Source: an uncultured Chlorobiaceae bacterium (GTDB lineage Bacteria; Bacteroidota; Chlorobiia; Chlorobiales; Chlorobiaceae). Taken from it: 64,000 bases of DNA. The notes under the pieces were generated by a model. The model did not search any database and was not told the DNA's origin. It worked only from the letters and a program-made list of their open reading frames with translations. Of this stretch, positions 9,983 through 18,349 are shown one piece after another. Numbering within the stretch: position 1 is the first letter of the stretch; each line of letters begins with the position of its first letter. Made by a program: the position numbers and the translations under genes. Location of the stretch: NCBI GenBank assembly GCA_903994365.1, contig CAJEXL010000003.1, positions 74,738-138,737 of the forward strand, in the 5' to 3' direction.

Positions 9983-10472
9983 ATGAACATTGGACTGTCC
10001 CGTAACAACGCTTACCAGAGCCTCCTGGATCGTATTTCCGAGGTTTACACTTCAGGACAAGGCCGAGCGCTGCAATCGGTCAATAACGTCATTACCGAAA
10101 CCTGATGGCAAATTGGCCATGACATCGTGGAATTTGAACAGGGCTGCAAAATTCGTGCCGAGTATGGTAAAGCCCTGCTCTCTACCCTCAGTCGTGATCT
10201 CACCCTTCGTCATGGCAAAGGATTCAGCAGGAGCAACCTTATTAACATGAGGCTTCTTTACCGCAACTATCAAAAAGGTCAGAAGCCTTCTGACTTATTG
10301 AGCTGGTCGCATCATAGGCATTATTCTTACTCGTCACAAGGATGAACTGCTCGTGGAGTATGCTACGTACAAAATGAACAGTCAGCTCTTTGTCCAGAAA
10401 TATCAACTCTACCTGCCTGATCGGGAAGAACTTCGCAGGGAATTGGAGTTCGCCGATGGAGGTGGCGAATGA
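9983..10472 (+). pseudogene. DUF1016 (YhcG-type PD-(D/E)XK nuclease) relic
   Basis: From ATG 9983 the frame gives a DUF1016 N-terminus (YQSLLDRISEVY, then VNNVITET). It is interrupted by TGA at about 10103, exactly where the family has yWQIG, and resumes with WQIGHDIVEFEQG, YGKALLSTLSRDL and FSRSNLINMRLLY. After SWSHH it jumps directly to the family C-terminus in another frame (DELLVEYATYKMNSQLF, KYQLYLPDREELRREL). So the relic has an in-frame stop and an internal deletion of most of the nuclease domain. These proteins often accompany type I restriction genes, relics of which follow here. Confidence 0.8.
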
Positions 10473-10750
10473 TAAGGCCAGGATACAAGCAGACTGAGGC
10501 AGGATTGCTTTCACAAGAGCTTTCAGGTGGTGCTGACAAATCTCTATGCTCATCTTGATGATTATCGGTGAGGCTCTATCGACTGGCAGGAGAATACTTC
10601 AGATAAAACATTATCTTCATCGTCTGGAGAGCATTCAAAAGAGGGGCTGATCTTTGGTTCTGTCACATTTTGATGACGCTTTAAACCTCATTGTAAGAGA
10701 CCAGCAGGTACGAACCACAACGTAAAAGCCAACGCACCACAGAACCATTC
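10473..10750. other. Leader region of a decayed type I restriction locus
   Basis: No intact frame. The last bases before ATG 10751 may be the old hsdM leader. Confidence 0.3.
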
Positions 10751-11266
10751 ATGAACCACAACGGAAGCAACATAGAATCACGACTTTGGGCGGTGGCCGA
10801 CGAACTTCGGGCCAACTCAAAGCTGAAATCGTCGGAATCCTCTGTTCCGGTTCTTGGTCTGGTCTTTTTGCGATTTGCCGACCACAACAGCGCCCCATGC
10901 TCTCCAGCCGTCGGGGACATCATTGTCATCACCGACGAAGCTCACCACAGCCAGTACGACACGCTGGCGATGAACATGCGTGCCGCTCTCCCGAACGCCT
11001 CTTTCTTGGCCTTTACAGGAACTCCGCTGATTATCGGGGAGGAGAAAACCCGACAGGTTTTTGGTGAGTACATCAGCGTTTATGACTTTCAGCAGTCGGT
11101 GGCCGATGGCGCAACCGTTCCTCTCTATTATGAGAACCGTATCCCTGAACTGCAACTGGTCAATGAGAACCTCAACGAAGATATGGAGCGTCTGCTCGAA
11201 GCAGCAGAGCTCGACGAAGCGCAGGAGAAGAAGCTTGAGCGGAATTATGTTCCTACTCTTCCGTGA
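10751..11266 (+). pseudogene. HsdM-HsdR deletion chimera
   Basis: Residues 1 to about 45 are an HsdM N-terminus ([30 protein letters not shown]). From about residue 56 the frame continues inside an HsdR motor domain: the DEAH box in [12 protein letters not shown], then FLAFTGTPL and [17 protein letters not shown]. The HsdM methylase core, any HsdS and the HsdR nuclease and Walker A parts are missing, and the frame ends soon after KKLERNYV. A single large deletion joined the two genes in frame. The rest of HsdR lies at 11817-12935. Confidence 0.85.
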
Positions 11267-11816
11267 CCTGTTCTTCTTCTTCTCTTATTGTATCTGCCTT
11301 GTCTTTTACCGTATCCAAATGATTTAGGTATTTCTGGAATTCTTTCTCCCCCAGAGCTTTGGCTTCTTCTTGAAATTTCTGGATAAAGGATTCATCAACT
11401 GATTTAATTTTCATTTTGATAGTGGTTAATCGTTGGAGTTTCATGCCTTCGTTGATCCCAACCTGAGCGATTTTGCATAAAAAGCTCCCATCTTAGAGGA
11501 TAAAATTTTATTATAAAATGTGTTAGATTGTGATTACAAATCAAGATCACACAACACTCGGTAGGTTGAGAGCTTCATGGCGAAAGATACCAGCAATTCA
11601 GAGAAAAAGAAAGAACAAATTCAGGCAATCCAAGCAACAGATGACCAGTTAATGATCAAGTCGTACCTAAGCCTTTTTCCATCCATCTGCGAAGCATTCA
11701 GCACTTTCCAATCATAGCACGCCTGCTCGGCAAGCTGCGCAAAAACTAAACAAGGGTCTACCGATTCCAGTGTTGTTCGACCATTTACCTCGACAAGCCG
11801 ATGCGCAACCACACTG
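11267..11816. other. Insert or scrambled DNA between HsdR fragments
   Basis: Within 550 bases there are only short frames. A 63-residue lysine/glutamate-rich helical ORF runs on the minus strand (11444-11253), and a 46-codon plus-strand frame starts at 11578 (MAKDTSNSEKKK). Neither is recognisable. The stretch interrupts the hsdR relic and could be what replaced the deleted part. Confidence 0.35.
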
Positions 11817-12935
11817 ATGCAGACCATTGCCCGCGCCAACCGGGTTTTTCCTGACAAGGTGAGTGGCCTGATTGTCGATTACTCCGGAGTGTTCCCTAAT
11901 CTGGAGAGAGCGCTTGCCATTTATGGTGTGGGCAAGGGCGGCAAGAAGCCGGTTGAAGACAAATCCGCATTGGTTGCGGCATTACAACAAGCTTTGGAAG
12001 AGACCAGGAGCTTGTGCACACAACAGGGCGTGACCCTGGCCTCGATCCAGAATGCTGAAGGGTTTTCGCGTGTCGAACTGCTTGACAATGCCGTCGAGGC
12101 GCTGATTGTCTCAGAGGAAGTCAAGCGACGTTATCTTGACCTGGCCAATACCGTCCAGCGGCTTTACAAGGCAGTATTGCCCGACCTGCTGGCTCATGAG
12201 TTTGCTGCTGAAGTATCGCCCATCAAGGTCATTGCTGATAAAATTCGTGCACTGGTTCCCTCAGACATTACACAGGTGATGGAGCAGGTGGAAGCACTGC
12301 TTGATCAGTCGATTGCAACCGAAGGCTATTTTATCAGAGAGGTGAGCGATCCGTATAACGATGAACAATTGATTGACCTCAGCGCCATAGATTTTGAAAA
12401 GCTGGCAGAAAAGTTCAAAACCAGTCGAAAGCGAACGCTCAACGAAAAACTCAAGGGAAGTGTAGGGCAAAAGCTGATGGCAATGGTACGACTCAATCGG
12501 ACTCGGATGGATTATCTCGAACGGTTCCAACAAATGATTGCGGCATACAATGCGGGAAGCCTCAATCCCGAAGAGTTTTTCCGGCAACTGGTTACTTTTG
12601 CCCAGAGCCTGAATGAAGAAGAGAAACGGGGAGTGAGCGAACAGTTAACTGAAGAGGAGCTGGCACTTTTTGACCTGTTGATGAAACCCCCGATTGAGAT
12701 GAGCGAAGCTGACCGGGAGAAGGTGAAAGCTACCGCAAAGGAGTTGCTTGTGACACTCAAGAACAACAAACTGGTGCTTGATTGGCAGAAGCGTCAACAG
12801 GCGCGTGCAGCGGTGAGGGTGGCCATTGACAAGCTGCTGGATGACCACCTGCCAAGAGCCTACACCCCGGAGCTGTTCAGACAGAAATCAACAGCGGTGT
12901 TCCAGCATGTTTATGATGCCTATTATGGTTCATGA
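11817..12935 (+). pseudogene. HsdR C-terminal fragment
   Basis: The 372-residue frame starts inside the second RecA-like domain at MQTIARANRVFPDKVSGLIV (motif VI region) and continues through the helical C-terminal domain (LVPSDITQVMEQVEALLDQS, FFRQLVTFAQ) to a natural-looking end. It lacks everything N-terminal, so it cannot act as a restriction subunit. Same locus as the 10751 chimera. Confidence 0.8.
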
Positions 12936-12968
12936 CGCAGCGTGTATGTGGCGGCGTGAGTGTGCAGA

Positions 12969-13076
12969 TGAAATCAGAACAAATTATTAACCTTATGGAC
13001 TATCTGAACTATAACCGTGAAGAACGGGATTTATGTTCGCATCTCTTCAGACTTTTTCTTGAAAATCAAACACGTT
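12969..13076 (+). pseudogene. Truncated 35-codon ORF
   Basis: ATG 12969 opens MKSEQIINLMDYLNYNREER and ends after LFLENQTR at TGA. The sharp end after a plausible helical N-terminus suggests a truncated gene. I do not recognise the family. Confidence 0.3.
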
Positions 13077-13174
13077 GAGGGCCGCTTCGGAAGTTTCTTG
13101 GCATGAAAGCCACAAATCCATATATTCATATCAATAGTGTTAATACCATTACACTTCAACTATTAAAGGGATTT

Positions 13175-13858
13175 ATGGATAAAATGACCGCGTTACTTGA
13201 CCTTGCCATCAAGCGAAAACAAACCGAACCTCGTCCAGGATCAACTCGGATCGGCGATTACCAGCATGGAATTTATGAATGTGATTATGTATCTCCTTCC
13301 ACCAAAGGAGCCTGTAAGGTAAATGCCAATATTTTTTTGCTGTTACAGGATTGGAGCTCACACAATGACATGAGTAAGTCGGTCATCGATCTTGAAAGAC
13401 AAAAGCTTGAATTAAAGTATGGATATACCCCTAATCAACCTACGAATATAAAGTTAACCGAGCTGCTCAAAACGTATTTTTCCGTTGAAATTTCTGATAC
13501 CTATGGGACAAATTTGTATCCCTATATCAAATCAGACGATATGAGTTCGTCTATTTTGCAGGAAGATTTAGTATGGGCGGCGGAGCAATTTGCTTTGCCC
13601 CAAATCAAAATTGTAGAGCCGAAGCTGGTCATTTGTTTTGGAAAAGTCACTTTCAATGCAATAAGAACGGCTTGTGATGAGAAAGAGGTTGACACTGTTG
13701 AGGAGGGAATAAATGCGTTTTTCCCTTTCCATAATTCAATGGTCTGGTTACAGGCGCATCCTGGATTTTACGGGCAGCAGAGTCGAAATCGAGGAGGAGT
13801 GGATAAAGTTAATCCTGACTGGGAAAAAATGGCTGAATATTTTCATTTGTTGCCCTGA
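13175..13858 (+). CDS. Uracil-DNA glycosylase superfamily-like protein
   Basis: The ~227-residue protein has features of the UDG fold: LLLQDWSS after the first strand, NLYPYIKSD, then PKLVICFGKVTFNAI (the strand that ends in the fold's central sheet) and WLQAHPG near the C-terminus. The start at 13175 has AAAGGG four bases upstream. An ATG at 13103 adds 24 residues without a ribosome binding site. Actual glycosylase activity is not certain because the classic catalytic loop is not clear. It sits among restriction and toxin genes, so a defence or DNA-repair role is possible. Confidence 0.55.
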   Translation: MDKMTALLDLAIKRKQTEPRPGSTRIGDYQHGIYECDYVSPSTKGACKVNANIFLLLQDWSSHNDMSKSVIDLERQKLELKYGYTPNQPTNIKLTELLKTYFSVEISDTYGTNLYPYIKSDDMSSSILQEDLVWAAEQFALPQIKIVEPKLVICFGKVTFNAIRTACDEKEVDTVEEGINAFFPFHNSMVWLQAHPGFYGQQSRNRGGVDKVNPDWEKMAEYFHLLP

Positions 13859-13941
13859 CCTAAACAAGGAATTGTTCAAGCATCAGGCAGTCACCTTTTA
13901 TGCACGGGTGAAAAGCAACTCAATGGTTGATGGAGGAATTG

Positions 13942-14216
13942 ATGAAGATGGCTGTTGTTCCTGTTGCATTTTTCGGCCAGCTCAAGCCGATGAAGGGGCT
14001 CGGACAACCTCAATCAAGTCTGAAAACTCGAACGAGATACAGAATTGGCGGCAACTGCGAAGGGGGATGTCTGAGCATGACGTGGAGCGCATACTGGGGA
14101 GTCCTGAAAAGGTCATAGTCAATAAGGTCTTCTGTAACTGGTATTACAACGACACAAGCGGCGCAGTCAACTTCAATGCAGAATCCGGAAAGGTTGAAGG
14201 ATGGAAAGAGCCATAA
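13942..14216 (+). pseudogene. Small secreted SmpA/OmlA-like protein, frameshifted
   Basis: GGAGG five bases before ATG 13942 begins a signal-peptide-like MKMAVVPVAFF in one frame. The mature part, starting AQADEGARTT, lies in the next frame and ends with a BamE/SmpA-type repeat (NWRQLRRGMSEHDVERILGSP ... WYYNDTSG, landmarks quoted in part). One T missing from the five-T run at 13969-13973 would explain the break. An alternative in-frame start at 13923 gives a 97-residue protein without a signal peptide. Either a recent mutation or a sequencing error. Confidence 0.6.
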
Positions 14217-14311
14217 TGGGGTAGCGTCAGAATACGGATAAATCCTACGCTAAAGGATTTATCAAGTATATAAAATCAATCAGATTTCGGGTCGCCTCCG
14301 ATCGGCGAAAC

Positions 14312-14603
14312 CTACACTGCATCTCTATCAAAGTTCTGAGCTGTATGAAAAATTGTAAGAATCGTCACAATATTGTTACGAACAGTATAAACCACAAGGT
14401 ATGGAGTATCTGAAAACAGGAGTTCTCGTGTTCCCATCAGACGACCTGGTTTGCCGCTATCCGGGTATTTGGAAAGCTGGGTCGCAGTTTTTTTGATAAT
14501 TGTAAGAATGACTTTTGCTGCTGCTGCCGGACTTTCGTGAGCGATATATGCCTCAATTTCTTCGAGACGGGCTTTGGCCTTGTTAGTCCACTGTACCTGC
14601 AAT
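14312..14603 (-). CDS. RelE/ParE family toxin
   Basis: A ~96-residue RelE/ParE fold protein: QWTNKAKARLEEIEAYIA helix, then KYPDSGKPGRLMGTRELLF, PYLVVYTV and a C-terminal ILTIFHTAQN. I prefer TTG 14603 as the start because GGGAGGG sits five bases upstream; another TTG at 14623 is possible. It overlaps the antitoxin gene by about 21 bases, so it is translationally coupled. The target (gyrase or ribosome) cannot be told from sequence. Confidence 0.85.
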
Positions 14604-14855
14604 TTTTCCCTCCCAGTGTTCAATCATTTTTTCGTGAGAGATAACCTTCCCATCTTCAAGGTCACGCAGACCGTCCTGAATGCTTTTGAGCTGCCATTCG
14701 TTCAGAGCGAGGTACTGATTGAGAGCTTCTTCGATAACAAAGGTTTTTGTCCTTCTGGTTGCCACAGCAAGTTGTTCAATCCTGTTTTTGGTGCTCGCAG
14801 GAATTTTAAAGCTGACTTGATTTCGTGGTTCCATTTGTTTAGCTGGTGATAACAT
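14583..14855 (-). CDS. Ribbon-helix-helix antitoxin (CopG/ParD-like)
   Basis: A 90-residue protein with an N-terminal beta strand and two helices (QVSFKIPASTKNRIEQLAVATRRTKTF in outline), then an acidic C-terminal toxin-binding tail (EDGKVISHEKMIEHWEGK). GGAG lies five bases before ATG 14855. It forms an operon with the downstream ParE-type toxin and should repress their shared promoter. Confidence 0.85.
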   Translation of the reverse strand: MLSPAKQMEPRNQVSFKIPASTKNRIEQLAVATRRTKTFVIEEALNQYLALNEWQLKSIQDGLRDLEDGKVISHEKMIEHWEGKIAGTVD

Positions 14856-15107
14856 GCCGTCTCCATACTATGTGTTTATATTTCAAAGTATTCCGATAAA
14901 ATACCAATTATGAAAAGAGGAATCAAGATTAAATTACGGGATTGGCACACCGTTCGGCAAAAGGTACAAAAACACCCAGCGAACCTTCAAGCCTGGAGTA
15001 CTCCTCACGTTTCTTCTCTGATACATTTGGTGCCAGCCTGATCCACATATTTCGATGTACAACAAACAAGCTCACTCCACTCTACAGGCATTGTCTTTAA
15101 CGTTATG
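14856..15107. other. Region with a degenerate direct repeat arm
   Basis: Bases ~14911-14978 resemble 17126-17193 (about 75% by eye, same orientation). Both read in one frame as EK-x2-QD ... AHR-x-A-x3-KTP, with a stop in this copy. No intact gene. Confidence 0.35.
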
Positions 15108-15376
15108 CCGTCACGTCACGGAACGGGGCGTGGCCATGCTCTCAGGAGTGCTGCGGCGCGAAACAGGTCAAACGCAACAGCAAACGATTTCCTGAAGATT
15201 TTATGTTTCAGCTTTCCGATAAAGAGGTTGAACTTCTCCTATCGCAAAATGCGATACCATCCAGAATGCACCTTGGAGGCGCATTGCCTTATGTTTTTAC
15301 GGAACAAGGTGTTGCTGGAATATCGGGTGAACTGACCCGCAATAGAGCGATTGAATTTAGCATTGCTAATTATGCT
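15108..15376 (+). pseudogene. ORF6N-domain protein relic, scrambled
   Basis: Pieces of an ORF6N (phage-type DNA-binding) protein occur out of order and in several frames. About 15112-15165 encodes [15 protein letters not shown]. It is followed by [20 protein letters not shown] (15165-15225) and then [14 protein letters not shown]. The motif FTEQGVA thus appears twice, which suggests recombination between copies. The frame runs on antisense to the restriction endonuclease gene after 15398. Confidence 0.6.
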
Positions 15377-15397
15377 AACATTTTGCACGACCCTTCA

Positions 15398-16147
15398 TCA
15401 AATTATCCGTGTATGGATCGCAGAGGAATTGAAGGCCACCAGCTTGTGCCAGTTGATAGCGCCACTGTCGTCGCAATACTCAATACTAAATTGTCGGGTA
15501 AATTTATTGACCATCCGGCCATAGGAGTCCTGAAACTCTTCGTTTTTTTCCTGGGCCTTGTGACCCAGCGGGTCGATAAGCTCGGTGTAAAGATTTGAAT
15601 CTGAAGAGATAAACTCCCAAAAGGTCTGGCCGCAATACTTGAAATAGTCACCCTGATCCGAAGTGGTGTTTTTTCCGTAACAGCAGCCATTGACGGCAAC
15701 AACCTGAATCCCTGAGTTACTCGTCCGCAACGTCTTTGCCGCAGTCTTGAAGTCTGACTTCATTTTGGCAATCTGGCTGCTGTTACCCCAATTTGGCCCC
15801 GACTTGATATTGACAATAAAGCGCTTTCCCTCCTTGTCAAATTCAAGGTCAACGCCCGCAATTCCGGATTTCCATCCGCCATACACTTTTTCATTGATAA
15901 AAATAGCCAGTCCTTCCAGCCAGTCCCCAAAAATCGTCTCCTCATTTGATGAAATATGGGCATCAACAAGGCCCCTTACAATCTCTTCGGCAGTTTGAAC
16001 ATACTTTGCCTTGAAGAGGTAAGGATTCTTTCTTTTCAGTACTTTCGACAGGCTCAATTCATCAAGGGTTGCAATTCTTTTCTGATGAAAGGTGCCGATG
16101 TGCTCTTCAACGTACGTCGAGACGTCGTTCAGAATAAGTGGTGTCAT
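15398..16147 (-). CDS. PmeII-type type II restriction endonuclease
   Basis: The 249-residue protein matches the PmeII family pattern: [43 protein letters not shown], then a PD-(D/E)XK-like core with [20 protein letters not shown] and [12 protein letters not shown]. The start at 16147 is set by AAGGAGGAG directly upstream. It overlaps the methyltransferase gene by 41 bases, as in a coupled restriction-modification pair. The length appears complete. The recognition site cannot be read from sequence. Confidence 0.85.
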   Translation of the reverse strand: MTPLILNDVSTYVEEHIGTFHQKRIATLDELSLSKVLKRKNPYLFKAKYVQTAEEIVRGLVDAHISSNEETIFGDWLEGLAIFINEKVYGGWKSGIAGVDLEFDKEGKRFIVNIKSGPNWGNSSQIAKMKSDFKTAAKTLRTSNSGIQVVAVNGCCYGKNTTSDQGDYFKYCGQTFWEFISSDSNLYTELIDPLGHKAQEKNEEFQDSYGRMVNKFTRQFSIEYCDDSGAINWHKLVAFNSSAIHTRII

Positions 16148-16997
16148 TCTCCTCCTTTTGTTCCAGCAGATAGAGCTCAACCGGTTTCAGCTCCTTTTTT
16201 ACCATATCGTAGTATTCCGGCACCATTTCAATGCCAATGGAGTTTCTTCTCATTCTCTTCGCTACCGCATTGGTTGTTCCTGACCCCATAAAGGGATCAA
16301 GCACGGTATCACCCTCTTTGGTGAAAAGCTTGATAAACCATTCAGGAAGTCCCTCAGGAAACGCCGCACTGTGTTTTTTATTATTGCACTCTGTAGCGAG
16401 ATGCAGCACATTTGTCGGATAGGCCATCTCCCGGTCAAGCCAGTTTGAGATGTTTTTTCCGAACCCGCTGCCGACCTTCGACTCGTCGCGCGTTTTATCG
16501 GTCTCACTCAGGTTTTTCAAACGGTTTTTCGACCAATCACCCATAGGCACCATCACCGCTTGCTGGTCCATATAAAAGTGCTTGCTTTTATTGAACTGGA
16601 TCAACCTTTCCCAAGAATCCCTGAAGCGATTTGGCCATTTGCCGGGATAACAGTTTTTTTTGTGCCAGATAAATTCTTCAGTCCAGAACCACCCTTGTTT
16701 TCTCATTTCCAGAATGAGCTCCATCACGTAGGTACTTCGTTCACCATTGACCACCTTCTCCTTGATGTTCAAAACAAAGGTGCCCGTTGGCTTCAGTGCC
16801 CTAAGGAGTTGCAGGGATATTGGTAAAAACCACTCAACATAGTCGTCCGGATGAAAGCCGCCATAGGTCTGCTTCCTCTGGTCAGCGTATGGCGGGGAGG
16901 TGAATATCAGGTCTACCGAGTCGTCCGGCAAAGTTTTGAGTAGTTGTGTGCAGTCTCCAAGGTAGAGATCGGTTCTTGTTTCCATGTGTGTGGCCAT
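16107..16997 (-). CDS. DNA methyltransferase (beta class, N4-cytosine/N6-adenine)
   Basis: A 296-residue site-specific DNA methyltransferase. Motif IV TSPPYADQ lies near the N-terminus and motif I DPFMGSGTT near the C-terminus, the circular order of beta-class enzymes. Its base specificity (N4C or N6A) cannot be decided from TSPPY alone. It is the protective partner of the overlapping PmeII-type endonuclease. Start codons at 16997 and 16985 are both possible. Confidence 0.9.
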   Translation of the reverse strand: MATHMETRTDLYLGDCTQLLKTLPDDSVDLIFTSPPYADQRKQTYGGFHPDDYVEWFLPISLQLLRALKPTGTFVLNIKEKVVNGERSTYVMELILEMRKQGWFWTEEFIWHKKNCYPGKWPNRFRDSWERLIQFNKSKHFYMDQQAVMVPMGDWSKNRLKNLSETDKTRDESKVGSGFGKNISNWLDREMAYPTNVLHLATECNNKKHSAAFPEGLPEWFIKLFTKEGDTVLDPFMGSGTTNAVAKRMRRNSIGIEMVPEYYDMVKKELKPVELYLLEQKEENDTTYSERRLDVR

Positions 16998-17310
16998 TCA
17001 AAAGCATAAGATATCCATGTATTGCATTGGCAGTGTCGCAATCAATACCGCAGTGAAAGAAACTTACATTTTTTTCTGATTTATCCGGTAATCCTGCTTC
17101 GCCAGGCTCATGAATAATTCAAATCAAGAAAAGAGTACTCAAGATTTGATTATGATACCGGCACACCGTGCGGCAAGAGATAAAACAACACCAGGTGCAC
17201 TCATCGCTTCAGGAAACGGGAACAGTCTCATCACTCTTAAAGGACAACTCTTTACCCTTGAAGTGTCAATCACCGGTCAGGGTGATGCGCTTCCATCCTG
17301 AAGCGGCCTG
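16998..17310. other. Gap with a small ORF and second repeat arm
   Basis: ATG 17110 opens a 63-codon frame (to 17301) whose segment EKSTQDL ... AHRAARDKTTP matches the broken reading of the 14911-14978 arm. It may be the better preserved copy of a small unknown gene. No ribosome binding site is evident. Confidence 0.35.
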
Positions 17311-17730
17311 TTATTCGCCGATAATCTTGATGAGCACCCGTTTTTTTCTCTTGCCGTCAAACTCACCGTAGAAAATCTGCTCCCAGGTACCAAAATGGAG
17401 CCGTCCTTTTGTGACGGCAACAACCACCTCCCGACCCATGATCTGGCGCTTGTGATGGGCATCGCCGTTATCCTCTCCAGTTCTGTTATGCTGGTAGCGG
17501 CTTAACGGCTCATGCGGAGCCAGCTCCTCAAGCCACCGTTTGTAGTCCTGATGCAGCCCCGGTTCGTCATCATTGATAAAGACTGAGGCGGTTATATGCA
17601 TCGCATTCACCAGGCAGAGCCCCTCCTGAATGCCGCTCTCCTGAAGAGCCCTCTCAACGTCGCCAGTGATATTGACAAAATCCATTCTTGCAGGTATCTG
17701 GAGCCAGAGTTCCTTATGGTATGATTTCAT
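17311..17730 (-). CDS. yjbQ: YjbQ family (UPF0047) protein
   Basis: The 139-residue protein has the YjbQ signature: [20 protein letters not shown], the [19 protein letters not shown] metal-site segment with several histidines, and [13 protein letters not shown] at the end. Members bind a metal, and some show weak thiamine-phosphate synthase activity; the physiological role is unsettled. It is monocistronic here. Confidence 0.9.
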   Translation of the reverse strand: MKSYHKELWLQIPARMDFVNITGDVERALQESGIQEGLCLVNAMHITASVFINDDEPGLHQDYKRWLEELAPHEPLSRYQHNRTGEDNGDAHHKRQIMGREVVVAVTKGRLHFGTWEQIFYGEFDGKRKKRVLIKIIGE

Positions 17731-18349
17731 TCTTCAGAAGGTTAGCGTTCAGAGCCTTGGCCGTATTTATTTTTATACCGGAAGTTACCATTTGGAGCGG
17801 AAGATGCAGGTATAGGGCAAGAAATAATTCCGATGTTCCGTGGAACAGCTCGGGTTGATGATGGCGGAACGGGATTGTATATTATGGCGAAATGGTAGCG
17901 TACAGTATGGCCGTCGAACCGTATTCCATTTAGATGAAACAGCCTGGCGTACCATCTGTCCGGAATGTAGTGGGGCGGGCGGCGGACTGTGGGCCATACC
18001 CCATTTTTGATGTCCAATAAACAAGCTCATTACAATCTCATCCCTCACAGCTCCTTCCCTCTTTATCTGCGGCACCCGTAGAAGAGTTTTTGCAAGGTAT
18101 AGAGAGTGTGCAGGAAATGCACCATTGCAAAAGAGCAAAAATATTCATCGTCCCGAAAATACTATTCTCTCTCTTTCCCTCTTTATGTTTAAATTCCCGC
18201 AACATTACCGGAGTATGGAGGGGATATCAAAAAAGGATTATTGAAAAACTTGTCATGTTCCTGTAAAGCTTTCGTTGATCCTGATATTCCTGCCTCTGCT
18301 TATAGATTTTTAAAAGAATTGTTTCTATCGTTTTACCCGAAAAGAATAC
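17731..18349. other. 619-bp intergenic region between divergent yjbQ and leuS
   Basis: It holds minus-strand frames of 91 and 117 codons that overlap each other and show no recognisable domain. The last ~150 bases before leuS are AT-rich and probably contain its promoter. I see no T-box, tRNA or repeat. Confidence 0.4.

Noticed and set aside
17742..18138. Two overlapping minus-strand ORFs of 91 and 117 codons
   Set aside because: They overlap in different frames, have no ribosome binding site or recognisable domain, and are low-complexity in Pro, Arg and Ser.
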